Shown piece by piece: positions 19,344 through 28,636 of a stretch of DNA of 64,000 nt. The DNA is taken from NCBI RefSeq assembly GCF_012844225.1, contig NZ_JABAGQ010000002.1, positions 434,001 through 498,000 on the forward strand. Reading direction: 5' to 3'. The stretch comes from Rhodococcus sp. 105337 (lineage in GTDB: Bacteria; Actinomycetota; Actinomycetes; Mycobacteriales; Mycobacteriaceae). The notes under the pieces were generated by a model. The model was not told the origin of the DNA and made no database searches. It saw nothing but the letters and a program-made list of their open reading frames with translations. Both the position numbers and the translations under genes were made by a program. The number at the start of each line of letters is the position of its first letter. Position 1 is the stretch's first letter.

Positions 19344-19369
19344 CCCACCAGGGTTTTACCTGTGCGGCG

Positions 19370-21358
19370 TCAGAACCTGCCGCCGCTCGACCCGCCGAAT
19401 CCGCCTCCGCCGCCCCCGAAGCCGCCGCCTCCGAAGCCGCCGCCGTGCCCGCCGCCCCCGAGCACGCTGTTGATGAGGATGCCGCCCAGCACGGCACCGG
19501 CGATGTTGCCTCCCGACGAACCGCCACCGCGCGGCGGGTTGCGACGTTCCCACGACTCGACATCCCGGCGTGCGGCGCTCAAGGCGCGGGACGCGAGAGC
19601 CGACGCCGTCTGGGCGTGCTGCAGCGCCTGGGCTGCGTCCGCCGACGCCAGCTGCCGGGCCGCGTCCAGATGGCGCTGCGCCTCCGACAGCCTCGTGCGT
19701 GCCTCCGCGCCGACGACGCCGCGTCGCGTGCCGATGAAATCGGATGCGGCGGTGACCTGTGCCTGGGCGGCGGTCAGATCCTGCTCGAGCCGCCGGCGGG
19801 CCCGCGCTTCCTCCTCTCGAGCCGCGCGGGTCTGCGCCCGCAGGGCATCGAGGCGCGCGTCGGTTTCCACGACCCGCGTGAAACTTCCCAGCGGGTCGGT
19901 GTGCTGCGCGGCCCGTGCATGCTCGAGTGCCTCCTGGGCGGCTCGGCGCGCTTCGGCGAGTTCCGGGCCACCTGCGGCAACGAGCCCTTCGGCGTCGGCA
20001 ATGCCTTGCGCCGCATCTTCCATGGCAGCCGGAAGAGTCGCGATCGCGTGGCGGATGTCCTCCGCGGCGTGCTCGACACCGTCGAGGAGCGTTGCCGCGT
20101 GTCCGAGTGCGCGTTCGGACTCGCGGATCGCGCGGACCGCGTCACCTTGCTCACCCGCCGGACGCGACACCGCGACCCGGCCTTCATCGATGGCCTTCTC
20201 GGCGTACTCGATCTCCTCGACCGCGAGCGACACGTTGTCCTTGACGGGCGCGAGCGCCTCCGCCGGGAATTCTTCGGTCAGCTGCGCGAGAGCGGCCTCG
20301 CCCTGCGGGATACGTGCCCGCAGGCCGATGGCGCGCTGTGTCAGTGCGTCGAGCCGGTCGGGAGCGTCGAGCAACAGGTCCCGCATCCGGTCGAACGCCT
20401 CCACCTGCGCGTCGAGCTCGCGGTCGGCCTGCCCGCACGACGAGACGAGCTGCACCAGCATCTCGCGCTGTTGCTCCGGGGTCTCCGGGATGTCGTCGTC
20501 GAGACGCTGCCGGATCTCGAACGCGTTCGCGAGCGCGGCCTGCGCCTGCCGGTACGCCCGGTCGAACGGCTGAACTGCCGTGTCGCCGAATTCGCCGCGC
20601 GCCAGCTCGAGTGCTTCCGAACTCGAGCGCACTGCGTTGTCCGTCTCCACCAGTACCTTCTGGGCATGCAGCTCGAGACCCTCGAGCGGGAGCGCGGCCA
20701 GTGCGCCGGTATCGGCGGGATCGATCGCCGCTGCACGCGCGGCGGCCGTCTCGGCACGCTTGCGCTTGGACCGCCGCGAATATGCGTAGACGCCGCCGGC
20801 ACCCGCGGCGATCACGCCGCCACCGACGAGCAGTGTCGTGGTGGGCGCGCTCGAGGGCGTCAACGCGGCATCGAGGCCGTCCGCCGCGGCCACGGCGGCG
20901 CCCGCCCAGTCACCGGTGCGCAGCGCGGGCGTGATGTCGTTCGAGCTGATGCGGTTGCGTTCCGACTGGGAAATATCCGATCCGTTCGGGGTCCACAACG
21001 CGAACTCGCGGTCGTCGGTGGCGACGGCGAGCAGGGCGGTGTCCGGACCGAAGTTGCTGGCCCGCGCGGTCGCCTGCGCCCAGGCGTCGTAGTTCTGGCC
21101 GTCGAAGGTCGACACATACGTGACCCACAGTTGCAGGCGGTGCTCGTCGTACAACGTGTCCACCGCCTGCTGGATGCGTGCGACGTCGTCGGCATCGAGG
21201 ACTCCGGCGCTGTCGCTGATCGGTGACTGGAGTCGTGACGGGGGCTCGGCCGACGCCGCGACGGGCATCAGCAGCCACGCGGTCGCGGCGAGCAGGAGGG
21301 GTAGCAGCGCGGGCACGATCCGGGCGGGACGTCGGCGCGGGGACGATGCGTGGGGCAT
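19370..21358 (-). CDS. Secreted TPM-domain protein with coiled-coil and Gly-rich tail
   Basis: A 662-residue protein matching mycobacterial Rv2345 in position and layout. An N-terminal signal peptide ends near ASAEPP (residue 39). A TPM (TLP18.3/Psb32/MOLO-1) domain follows, about residues 45-165, then a transmembrane helix near residues 186-205 and basic RRSKRKR. A long Ala/Glu/Arg-rich helical, probably coiled-coil region runs from 230 to 600, and the tail is almost pure Gly with Phe and His. The Gly-rich tail is typical of the family. Role unknown; TPM domains in other bacteria and plastids act as assembly or repair factors. Confidence 0.88.
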   Translation of the reverse strand: MPHASSPRRRPARIVPALLPLLLAATAWLLMPVAASAEPPSRLQSPISDSAGVLDADDVARIQQAVDTLYDEHRLQLWVTYVSTFDGQNYDAWAQATARASNFGPDTALLAVATDDREFALWTPNGSDISQSERNRISSNDITPALRTGDWAGAAVAAADGLDAALTPSSAPTTTLLVGGGVIAAGAGGVYAYSRRSKRKRAETAAARAAAIDPADTGALAALPLEGLELHAQKVLVETDNAVRSSSEALELARGEFGDTAVQPFDRAYRQAQAALANAFEIRQRLDDDIPETPEQQREMLVQLVSSCGQADRELDAQVEAFDRMRDLLLDAPDRLDALTQRAIGLRARIPQGEAALAQLTEEFPAEALAPVKDNVSLAVEEIEYAEKAIDEGRVAVSRPAGEQGDAVRAIRESERALGHAATLLDGVEHAAEDIRHAIATLPAAMEDAAQGIADAEGLVAAGGPELAEARRAAQEALEHARAAQHTDPLGSFTRVVETDARLDALRAQTRAAREEEARARRRLEQDLTAAQAQVTAASDFIGTRRGVVGAEARTRLSEAQRHLDAARQLASADAAQALQHAQTASALASRALSAARRDVESWERRNPPRGGGSSGGNIAGAVLGGILINSVLGGGGHGGGFGGGGFGGGGGGFGGSSGGRF

Positions 21359-21445
21359 GACAACGAATCTAGTGGTTCGCGGGAACGAAGCACGGTCGGC
21401 GCGTCGCCCTGCTTCGTTCCCCGCGTCCACTGGCAGACTTGAGGG

Positions 21446-22138
21446 GTGAGTACCGCATCCCACCCCAGGGTCCCCGCGCCAGGCCGCGCCGAGGACGATC
21501 TCGGCACGGGCGCCCGCATCACCCGGTGGCTGAGGCGACTGGTGGTCGGTGCGCTGCTCGCCGCGATCCTCGTCGTCGGCGGAACGGCGATACGGGTGTG
21601 GCAGGTCGCCCGCATCGACGACAGGACGCCCGCCGACGCCATCGTCGTGCTCGGCGCCGCCCAGTACTCCGGCACACCGTCGTCGGTGTTCGAAGCACGA
21701 CTCGAGCAGGCACTCAAGCTGTACGAGGCAGGGGTGTCGCCGATGATCGTCACCGTCGGTGGCAAGCAGGAAGGCGATCTGTTCACCGAAGCGGCCGCGG
21801 GCAAGAACTATCTCGTCTCCCGGGGCGTGCCCGCGGAGGCGATCATGGCGGTGGAAGAGGGATCCGACACGCTGCGCAGCGTAGAAGCCGTGAGCAGGGA
21901 CATGGGCGAGCTGGGGTTGTCGTCGTCGGTGCTGGTGAGCGATCCGTGGCATTCGCTGCGCACCCGGACCATGGCCCGCGACTCGGGTCTCGACGCATGG
22001 ACCGCGCCGACCCGTCAGGGCCCGGCAGTGTTCACCCGCAACTCGCAGTTTCACGCGATCGCCCGCGAAACGGGCGCGTTGATCTGGTACCAGATCACCC
22101 ATTTCTCCGCGGACTTCCCGTACACAGCAGAGCAGTGA
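21446..22138 (+). CDS. YdcF-family (DUF218) membrane-anchored protein
   Basis: A 230-residue protein with a single N-terminal membrane helix (residues 31-50) and a DUF218/YdcF domain (ADAIVVLGAAQYSG, then LVSDPWHSLRT). In other bacteria DUF218 proteins such as SanA and ElyC act in envelope integrity and carrier-lipid processes. The GTG start follows GAGGGG closely. It is divergent from the TPM gene, 87 bases away, and followed by dgt after 103 bases. Confidence 0.88.
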   Translation: MSTASHPRVPAPGRAEDDLGTGARITRWLRRLVVGALLAAILVVGGTAIRVWQVARIDDRTPADAIVVLGAAQYSGTPSSVFEARLEQALKLYEAGVSPMIVTVGGKQEGDLFTEAAAGKNYLVSRGVPAEAIMAVEEGSDTLRSVEAVSRDMGELGLSSSVLVSDPWHSLRTRTMARDSGLDAWTAPTRQGPAVFTRNSQFHAIARETGALIWYQITHFSADFPYTAEQ

Positions 22139-22241
22139 CCGCGGGTGGGAGGCCGAGATGGTGAAGGACGAAGATATGGGTAGGCGTACATGTGAGTAGG
22201 GGCCGGGGGACGTACGGCCGGTGCGACGAAGGACGGATCTG

Positions 22242-23513
22242 ATGCAGGGCTACAGCGAACACGATCTGGAGCGGCGTGTCGCCGAACCGCCGAAGCGCTC
22301 GGCGTTGATCGGTGCTGAACGGGCCGCCGCCGACCGCACCGCATTCGCGCGCGACCGCGCGCGGGTCCAGCACTCCGCTGCCCTGCGCAGGCTGGCCGAC
22401 AAGACTCAGGTCGTCGGCCCTCGCGACGGTGACACTCCGCGCACCCGGCTCACGCACTCGATGGAGGTCGCGCAGATCGGCCGCAGCATCGCGGAGGGAA
22501 TCGGCGCCGACGCCGATGTCGTGGACCTCGCGGGACTCGCCCACGACATCGGGCACCCGCCGTACGGGCACAACGGAGAGCGCGCCCTGGACGCGGTGGC
22601 GGCGCCGTGCGGAGGATTCGAAGGGAACGCGCAGAACCTGCGCATCCTGACGTGCCTGGAGCCCAAGGTTCTCTATCCGGACGGCACGAGCGCCGGCCTG
22701 AACCTCACCCGCGCCGCCCTCGACGCGACGCTCAAATATCCGTGGACGCGGCCGTCTCCGGGCGCGAAGTTCGGCGCGTACGACGACGACGTCGAAGTGC
22801 TGACGTGGGTGCGGGAGGGCGCGCCGGATCGCCGCAAATGCCTCGAGGCGCAGATCATGGACTGGTCCGACGACGTCGCGTACTCGGTGCACGACGTCGA
22901 GGACGGCGTCATCGACGGCCGAATCGACCTGCGGGTGCTCGGCGACGCGGACGCAGTGTCCGCGCTCATCGAACTGGGCATGCGCGAATTCTCCGATCTC
23001 GTCCCCGACGAACTCACCGAAGCAGCGAAACGATTGTCGGAGATGCCCGTCGTGATCGACGTCGGAACCTTCGACGGCACCCTGGCCAGTTCCGTCGCTC
23101 TCAAACGGCTCACCAGCGAACTCGTCGGCCGATACGCCACCGCCGCGATCCTGGGAACGCGGGAGGTCACCGGTGACCAACCCGTCACGAGATACGACGC
23201 CGACCTGGTGATTCCGCCCGTGGTCGCCGCCGAGGTGGCCTTGCTCAAGACGATGGCGCTGCAGTTCGTCATGTCCGACCGCGTGCACCGCACCCGGCAG
23301 GAGGCGCAGCGCGAGCGGATCCACCGCGTCGCGGAATGGCTGCTGCGGACGGCGCCGGTGGGCCTCGATCCGTTCTTCGCCGCGGCGTGGAAAGACGCAC
23401 CCGACGACGCGGCGCGGGTGCGCGTGGTGGTCGATCAGATCGCGTCGTGCACCGAATCCCGGCTCGAGCGCATCGACCGGGACAGCCTCGCCGCGCAGGC
23501 CAGCTGGGGGTAG
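22242..23513 (+). CDS. dgt: Deoxyguanosinetriphosphate triphosphohydrolase-like protein
   Basis: An HD-domain dNTPase that cuts dNTPs to nucleoside and triphosphate. The metal ligands are in [10 protein letters not shown] and [16 protein letters not shown], with a further Asp in [16 protein letters not shown] 22242 has AAGGACGG before it and gives 423 residues; GTG 22221 is an in-frame alternative. The gene sits directly before dnaG, as in mycobacteria, and the pair may be co-expressed. Confidence 0.94.
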   Translation: MQGYSEHDLERRVAEPPKRSALIGAERAAADRTAFARDRARVQHSAALRRLADKTQVVGPRDGDTPRTRLTHSMEVAQIGRSIAEGIGADADVVDLAGLAHDIGHPPYGHNGERALDAVAAPCGGFEGNAQNLRILTCLEPKVLYPDGTSAGLNLTRAALDATLKYPWTRPSPGAKFGAYDDDVEVLTWVREGAPDRRKCLEAQIMDWSDDVAYSVHDVEDGVIDGRIDLRVLGDADAVSALIELGMREFSDLVPDELTEAAKRLSEMPVVIDVGTFDGTLASSVALKRLTSELVGRYATAAILGTREVTGDQPVTRYDADLVIPPVVAAEVALLKTMALQFVMSDRVHRTRQEAQRERIHRVAEWLLRTAPVGLDPFFAAAWKDAPDDAARVRVVVDQIASCTESRLERIDRDSLAAQASWG

Positions 23514-23573
23514 CACCGCGACGCGGGACCACCGCTGCGGGCGGCGGCGGCCGAGCGGCTTAGAATCGACGTC

Positions 23574-25487
23574 GTGGCCGGCCGAATTTCAGACAGAGAC
23601 ATCGCGGCCATTCGCGACCGCGCCCGCATCGAAGACATCGTCGGTGAATACGTCGCACTCAAGCGAGGCGGCGCCGACTCCCTGAAGGGGCTGTGCCCGT
23701 TCCACGACGAGAAGTCGCCGTCGTTCCACGTGCGGCCCAACCACGGGCACTTCCATTGCTTCGGGTGCGGGGAGGGTGGCGACGTCTACTCGTTCCTGCA
23801 GAAGATCGAACACGTCAGTTTCGTCGAAGCCGTCGAGCAACTCGCGGAGCGCGTGGGCTACACCCTCAACTACGAAGGCGGCGGGCCGTCGGTCCAGCGC
23901 GACCGCGGTACCCGTGCCCGCCTCGTCGCCGCGAATGCCGCCGCCCAGGAGTTCTACGCCGAGCAACTGCGCACCCCGGGTGCCCAGGCGGCGCGCGACT
24001 ACCTCACCGAGCGCAACTTCGACAGCGCCGCCGCCGAGACGTTCGGCTGCGGCTTCGCGCCCGCCGGATGGGACCTGCTCACCAAGCATCTTCTCGGTCG
24101 GGGGTTCGAGTTCGCAGAACTCGAGGCGGCCGGACTGTCGCGGGAGGGGCGCCGCGGACCCATCGACCGGTTCCACCGGCGACTGTTGTGGCCGATCCGC
24201 AATCTCTCCGGTGACGTCATCGGGTTCGGGGCGCGACGGCTGTACGACGACGACCAGATCACCGCGAAGTACATGAACACGCCGGAGACGCAGCTGTACA
24301 AGAAGTCTCAGGTGCTGTTCGGGTTGGACCTCGCGAAGCGCGAGATCGCCAAATCACACCAGGCGGTGATCGTCGAGGGTTACACCGACGTCATGGCCAT
24401 GCATCTCGCCGGCGTGAAGACCGCCGTGGCCGCGTGCGGAACCGCCTTCGGCGACGAGCACCTGGCCATGCTGCGCCGCCTGCTCATGGACGACAGCTAT
24501 TTCCGCGGCGAGGTCATCTACACCTTCGACGGTGACGACGCCGGCCGAGCCGCCGCGATGAAAGCATTCGAGGGCGACCAGAAGACGGCGGCGAAAACCT
24601 ACGTCGCGATCGCCCCCAAGGGCATGGATCCCTGCGAACTCCGGCAGGAGTCCGGTGACGGCGCCGTGCGCGATCTCGTCGCCCGCAGGACTCCGATGTT
24701 CGAGTTCGTGGTGAAATCTATTCTCTCCGAACACAATCTGGACAACGCGGAGGGAAGGGTCGAGGCACTGCGCCGCTGCGTTCCGGTGGTCGCGCAGATC
24801 AAGGACCGCACCTTGCGCGACAACTACTCGGTGCAACTCGCGCACTGGGTGGGCTGGGACGACATTCCCGCGGTGCGACGCCGGGTGCAGGACGAAGCGC
24901 GGCGAGGTGCCCGCGCACCGGAAACGAAGTCCCGGGCCGGAGTCACCGTGGCGCCCCAGGCGCCCGCGTCGGCGTTGCGCCGCCCCCGCCCGAACGACCC
25001 GTCCCTGTGGCCGCAACGTGATGCGCTCAAGGCCGCCCTCCAGTACCCGGGCATTGCCGGAACCGTATTCGATTCGCTGCCCAAGGAGACCTTCACCGAT
25101 CCGGCGTACGCAGCGGTCCGTACAGCGGTCGCTGCCGCGGGCGGCACCGGTTCGGGTATGGGTGGCGGCGAGTGGGTCGACGCGGTCGGCCGGGCAGCGA
25201 AGGACCCCGTCGCGCATTCGCTGGTGATGGAACTCGCAGTCGAGCCGATACCGGCCGAGGAAGACCGCATTCCGCGCTACATCGGCGGCGTGCTGGCACG
25301 CCTGCAAGAAGTGTGGGTGGGGGAGCAGGTCGCGGAACTGAAGTCGAAGTTGCAGCGCATCTCGCCCGCCACCGAATCGGACGAGTTCCACGCGCTGCTC
25401 GGCGACCTCATGGCACTCGAGCAGTACCGGCGGAGCTTGCTCGACCAGGCCATCGGCGATACGAGCGGCGACGGCCTGGCCGGCTGA
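23574..25487 (+). CDS. dnaG: DNA primase DnaG
   Basis: A 637-residue replicative primase. The CHC2 zinc site uses Cys41, His44, Cys62 and Cys65 (CPFH ... CFGC). The RNA-polymerase domain and Toprim fold follow (VIVEGYTDVMAMHLAG and YTFDGDDAGRAA). The C-terminal helicase-binding domain occupies about residues 490-637. The GTG start is preceded by TTAGAATCGACG, which could include a -10 element, so dnaG may have its own promoter besides read-through from dgt. Confidence 0.97.
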   Translation: MAGRISDRDIAAIRDRARIEDIVGEYVALKRGGADSLKGLCPFHDEKSPSFHVRPNHGHFHCFGCGEGGDVYSFLQKIEHVSFVEAVEQLAERVGYTLNYEGGGPSVQRDRGTRARLVAANAAAQEFYAEQLRTPGAQAARDYLTERNFDSAAAETFGCGFAPAGWDLLTKHLLGRGFEFAELEAAGLSREGRRGPIDRFHRRLLWPIRNLSGDVIGFGARRLYDDDQITAKYMNTPETQLYKKSQVLFGLDLAKREIAKSHQAVIVEGYTDVMAMHLAGVKTAVAACGTAFGDEHLAMLRRLLMDDSYFRGEVIYTFDGDDAGRAAAMKAFEGDQKTAAKTYVAIAPKGMDPCELRQESGDGAVRDLVARRTPMFEFVVKSILSEHNLDNAEGRVEALRRCVPVVAQIKDRTLRDNYSVQLAHWVGWDDIPAVRRRVQDEARRGARAPETKSRAGVTVAPQAPASALRRPRPNDPSLWPQRDALKAALQYPGIAGTVFDSLPKETFTDPAYAAVRTAVAAAGGTGSGMGGGEWVDAVGRAAKDPVAHSLVMELAVEPIPAEEDRIPRYIGGVLARLQEVWVGEQVAELKSKLQRISPATESDEFHALLGDLMALEQYRRSLLDQAIGDTSGDGLAG

Positions 25488-25491
25488 GCAG

Positions 25492-25776
25492 CTACTTCTT
25501 GAGCTGATCCCGCGGGATCATGATCGTCGTGTGCTCGTCGATCGGCTTCATCGGCTCGAGCTTCGGCTGAGGGCTCAGCGAGTCGGCGAGCTTCTGTCGT
25601 CCCACCTCGATCGCCTTCTTGGTGACCGGGCTCCCCGCCACCGCCCTCGCGGTCTTGCTGATCTGCTCGTATCGGGCACGACCCGCTTTGGTGCCGAGCA
25701 CATAGCCCGCTGCGACTCCGACCAACAAACCCATCAATGTGCTGTCCTTCCACCCGTGGCTGCGCGTCTGTTCCAT
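25492..25776 (-). CDS. Small YtxH-like membrane protein
   Basis: A 94-residue protein with one glycine-rich membrane helix near residues 14-29 (STLMGLLVGVAAGYVLG) followed by a basic helix, the layout of YtxH-type and related envelope stress proteins. It ends five bases from the convergent dnaG stop. Mycobacteria have a small conserved gene (Rv2342 as I recall) in this place. Function unknown. Confidence 0.75.
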   Translation of the reverse strand: MEQTRSHGWKDSTLMGLLVGVAAGYVLGTKAGRARYEQISKTARAVAGSPVTKKAIEVGRQKLADSLSPQPKLEPMKPIDEHTTIMIPRDQLKK

Positions 25777-25887
25777 CCTGCCTGATCTTGGCCCGGACGC
25801 GCACTGTGCAGGCGATTTGGCACCGCGGCGGGTTGAGCGCTATGGTTTTCCACGCACCGGGGGAAACCGCGGAGCACCGCAGGACAA

Positions 25888-25960
25888 TCCCCTGTAGCTC
25901 AATTGGCAGAGCATTCGACTGTTAATCGAACGGTTGCTGGTTCGAGTCCAGCCGGGGGAG
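25888..25960 (+). tRNA. tRNA-Asn (GTT)
   Basis: Folds as a full cloverleaf. The acceptor stem TCCCCTG pairs with CGGGGGA (25953-25959, one G-T pair). The anticodon stem TTCGA/TCGAA encloses loop CTGTTAA with anticodon GTT at 25921-25923. The T loop TTCGAGT is normal and the discriminator is G. The 3' CCA is not encoded. Confidence 0.95.
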
Positions 25961-25967
25961 CGCTTGA

Positions 25968-26003
25968 AATCCTCCCACCCGTCACAGGGTGGGAGGATTT
26001 TTC
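25968..26003 (+). terminator. Terminator after tRNA-Asn
   Basis: A perfect 13-base-pair stem (25968-25980 with 25987-25999) with a six-base loop, followed by TTTTCG. It ends the tRNA-Asn transcript, so the next tRNA has a separate promoter in 26004-26144. Confidence 0.9.
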
Positions 26004-26144
26004 GTTTGTGGCCTGGGGCACCGGTCGGTGTGACGGTCGTGACACAACTGCGTCACCCCGTCTCGATTCGGCGGTGCCGCCCCAGGTACCATTCCGGAGC
26101 GCTGTCCGATGCGGCAGTGTTCTGCGGCGACCCGTCGCCGCGGA

Positions 26145-26218
26145 GGGGCGGTAGCTCAGTCGGTTAGAGCCGTGGACTCATAATCCATTGGTCGCGGGTT
26201 CGAGCCCCGCCCGCCCCA
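26145..26218 (+). tRNA. tRNA-Met (CAT), probably elongator
   Basis: The acceptor stem GGGGCGG pairs with CCGCCCC (26211-26217). The anticodon loop ACTCATAA carries CAT. The T stem and loop GCGGG-TTCGAGC-CCCGC are perfect. The first acceptor pair is Watson-Crick, so it is not the initiator type. A CAT anticodon is also used by tRNA-Ile after lysidine modification, and I cannot exclude that. CCA is not encoded. Confidence 0.88.
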
Positions 26219-26220
26219 CC

Positions 26221-26622
26221 TCAGACCGCGTCGAGGGCCGGTTGCTCGACGGCTTCGAAACCGTTCCCGTCCTGATCGCGGAACGTGAACATCGGTGGTA
26301 CGCCGTCCCAGAGGAGCAGTTCACCGACGACGACGTCGCGCTCCCGTAGTTGCGTGTGCAGCGCTGCGGCATCGGACGTGGTGAGCCTGATTCCGGTCTC
26401 GATGCCCGCAGGAGTGCCGTCGCCGGCAGGAACCAGTGCGATCGTTGTGCGAGCATCCGGTGGCGCGACGATGATCCAGCGACCCCCGAGTTGTTCGAGC
26501 GGTACGTCCATTCGTGTCTCGAAGCCGAGTGTGTCGACGTAGAACGCGAGTGCGCGGTCTTGGTCGGTGACCGGTACCCCGATCGTCATCACGTCGATGA
26601 ATGCGCTCCCGGTGTCTTCCAT
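26221..26622 (-). CDS. VOC-family (glyoxalase/bleomycin-resistance-like) protein
   Basis: A 133-residue VOC protein made of two beta-alpha-beta-beta-beta units (VMTIGVPVTDQDRALAFYVD ... TLGFETRMDVPLEQLG; second half ending FRDQDGNGFEAVE). I chose ATG 26622, which has AAGGAC nine bases upstream; ATG 26637 is an in-frame alternative. Members bind small ligands or metals and many are detoxifying dioxygenases or resistance proteins. The specific role is unknown. It ends next to tRNA-Met on the other strand. Confidence 0.88.
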   Translation of the reverse strand: MEDTGSAFIDVMTIGVPVTDQDRALAFYVDTLGFETRMDVPLEQLGGRWIIVAPPDARTTIALVPAGDGTPAGIETGIRLTTSDAAALHTQLRERDVVVGELLLWDGVPPMFTFRDQDGNGFEAVEQPALDAV

Positions 26623-26717
26623 GATCAGGTCCTTCATCTCGGAAACGTTGTCGAGTGGGTCGACTCGTCGCCACGGTGGAACTCATCGCGAGACGAGCCC
26701 GGCGCACCGAGAAGCGA

Positions 26718-27278
26718 CTACCGGCGCTGTTCCCACTCGGCTCGGCTGAGGGAGTACTCGACGTCACCGTGTTCGGATCCTTCGATCGCCTCCGCCCAGT
26801 CCCCGGTGAAGCTTCGTACGAACAGCAGACCTGCCTTTTCCAGCACGCGGCGGGAGCGCGTGTTGACCGCCATCGTGTTCGCGGTGACCCGCTCCACTCC
26901 GAGGTCGGTGAACCCCTTGTCGATCAGAGCGCGCGATCCCTCCGTGGCCAGGCCCTTGCCCCAGGCGGCCCTGTTCAGTCGGTAGCCGAGTTCGACTACG
27001 GCGGAGCGATGGTCATCCAGGGGGCGGAACTCGAACCAGCCCAGGAAGATTCCGGTGTCCCTGTCTTCCGCTGCCCAGTAGCCGCGGGTGCCGAAGCACG
27101 GGTACTCGTGCAAGAGCCGTGGCAGCGTCTGCGTTCGGACAACTTCGAGGCTCGCGGCGCGGCCGCCGTTGATGAAGCGCATGACGTCGGGGTCGTTGTC
27201 GAGTGCTACGAGGTTGCCGGCATCGGTGCCGGTGAAGGGACGCAGCACCAGCCGCCCGGATTTCAGGAAGACATCCAT
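26718..27278 (-). CDS. GNAT-family N-acetyltransferase (RimJ/RimL-like)
   Basis: A 186-residue acetyltransferase of the RimJ/RimL type. The acetyl-CoA site is in LNRAAWGKGLATEGSRALI, and the family hallmark NTRSRRVLEKAGL is present. The ATG at 27278 follows GAGGATCGCGGAC. Substrates may be protein N-termini or small amines. It is followed by the MarR gene upstream on the same strand, 40 bases away, so it may be in the MarR operon. Confidence 0.88.
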   Translation of the reverse strand: MDVFLKSGRLVLRPFTGTDAGNLVALDNDPDVMRFINGGRAASLEVVRTQTLPRLLHEYPCFGTRGYWAAEDRDTGIFLGWFEFRPLDDHRSAVVELGYRLNRAAWGKGLATEGSRALIDKGFTDLGVERVTANTMAVNTRSRRVLEKAGLLFVRSFTGDWAEAIEGSEHGDVEYSLSRAEWEQRR

Positions 27279-27318
27279 GTCCGCGATCCTCACACGAGCG
27301 GCCGTGCCGGTTGGCGGA

Positions 27319-27849
27319 TCAACTGTCCGTGGACTCCGGGCACTCGGCCGGACCCGCCGTGAGTGCCGCGTTGATGGTCCGGGCGGCATCGCCGAGCGCG
27401 GCGAACTGGCCGGGAGTGAGAACGTCGACGACGAGACGACGCGCCTCCCGGACGTGGCCCGGCGCGGTCTTTTCGAGCTTCGCAAGTCCGGCATCGGTGA
27501 GCCACGCTTCGGCTCGCCGACCGCCACGGACGGTGCAGCTGCGCCGCTCGACCCATCCCGACCGCTCGAGTCTGGTGATCGCGTGGGACAGGCGGGACAG
27601 GGAGCCCTGTGCCAACGGGGCCAGCTCGCTGAGAATCAGGGTGCGGTCCGGCGCCTCGGCCAGCACGGCGAGGATGTGGTACTCGAACGAATTCATCCCC
27701 GCGTCTCGCTTGAGCTGCGCGTCCATGGCGGGGGGAAGCGTCGACAGCAGTTCGACGAGGGATACCCAATCGCGCAGTTGGTCCGGTGACAGCCAGAGAG
27801 TCTCGTCATCGCCGGAGGAAGCGGATGCGCGGGTGTTTTCGACGCTCAC
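27319..27849 (-). CDS. MarR-family regulator
   Basis: A 176-residue MarR repressor. The winged helix is readable as LAPLAQGSLSRLSHAITRLERSGWVERR, with the wing RGGRRAEAWLTDAG. GTG 27849 gives the first residues MSVENTRAS. It is divergent from an azoreductase gene, and two identical dyads lie in the 91-base spacer, so it very likely controls both. Cysteine-based sensing is doubtful because the sequence has few cysteines; a phenolic or quinone ligand is a guess. Confidence 0.9.
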   Translation of the reverse strand: MSVENTRASASSGDDETLWLSPDQLRDWVSLVELLSTLPPAMDAQLKRDAGMNSFEYHILAVLAEAPDRTLILSELAPLAQGSLSRLSHAITRLERSGWVERRSCTVRGGRRAEAWLTDAGLAKLEKTAPGHVREARRLVVDVLTPGQFAALGDAARTINAALTAGPAECPESTDS

Positions 27850-27870
27850 AAGAACACCGTACCCGACGTG

Positions 27871-27918
27871 TTGAACATTCAAGTCGTCGCGTGTAGCGTC
27901 CGACTTGAACATTCAAGT
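27871..27918. promoter_or_regulatory. Two MarR-type operators between marR and azoreductase genes
   Basis: TTGAACATTCAAGT occurs twice, at 27871-27884 and 27905-27918. The second is extended to a perfect dyad ACTTGAA-CA-TTCAAGT (27903-27918). The dyad centres are 34 bases apart, about three helical turns, so two dimers could bind on the same face. They cover the space between the divergent starts. Confidence 0.85.
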
Positions 27919-27940
27919 CCGTAACTCTCGGGAGACAATC

Positions 27941-28582
27941 ATGCACCTACTCCGTATCGACGCCAGCATTCAAGGCGACCGCTCCGCAAGCAGCGCGCTC
28001 GCCGATCTCGTTCTCGATCGGGTCACCGCTGCGCACCCGGCGGTTCCCGTCGTCCGGCGGCACCTCGGTCAGGACCCCCTGCCGTCCGACGCCTGGGGAA
28101 ATGCCCTCTCCGGAAGTGCCACGCCGGAACAGGATCGCAACGAGCCGCAGCGCCATGCACTCGCCCTCGCAGAGCGACTCGCGACCGAGTTGCAGCAGGC
28201 TACGGCAGTCGTTCTGGCGTTTCCGCTCTACAACTACGGCGTCTCACAGCACGTGAAAGCATGGATCGATCTCACCGTGGTCGGCGCCGAGCACGGCGTT
28301 CGGCTTCTCGACGGCACGCCCACCGTCCTGGTCGTCACACGCGGCGGTGCGTACGGACCCGGGACTCCGCGCGACGGCTGGGACCACAGCACCGGCTACG
28401 CACGTCGGATTCTCGTCGACCACTGGGGTGCGGACCTCACGATCGTCGAGCGCGACTTCACCCTCGTCGGCGTGAACCCCGCCCTCGACGAGTTCACCGA
28501 GACAGCGGTGACGATGCGCAAAACCGCGGAGGAGTCGGCGATCTCGGCCGGCGAGTCCCTCGCCGCCCGGCACGCCGCCTAG
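27941..28582 (+). CDS. azoR: FMN-dependent NADH-azoreductase / quinone reductase
   Basis: A 213-residue flavodoxin-like reductase of the AzoR (AcpD) family. The FMN phosphate loop is ASIQGDRSASSALA and the second flavin segment is FPLYNYGVSQHVKAWID. These enzymes reduce azo dyes and quinones by two electrons and protect against electrophiles. ATG 27941 is preceded by GGGAG. MarR-type repressors beside azoreductases are common in bacteria and sense quinones or related stress, which fits the dyads found upstream. Confidence 0.9.
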   Translation: MHLLRIDASIQGDRSASSALADLVLDRVTAAHPAVPVVRRHLGQDPLPSDAWGNALSGSATPEQDRNEPQRHALALAERLATELQQATAVVLAFPLYNYGVSQHVKAWIDLTVVGAEHGVRLLDGTPTVLVVTRGGAYGPGTPRDGWDHSTGYARRILVDHWGADLTIVERDFTLVGVNPALDEFTETAVTMRKTAEESAISAGESLAARHAA

Positions 28583-28636
28583 CCGGTACGCCTCCGGGTC
28601 CGAGGCCCCGCATGGCCCGTGACTTGTGCACGACCG

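Noticed and set aside
19304-21226. 640-codon plus-strand open frame
   Set aside because: Antisense to the TPM gene, which has a signal peptide, domain and family tail.
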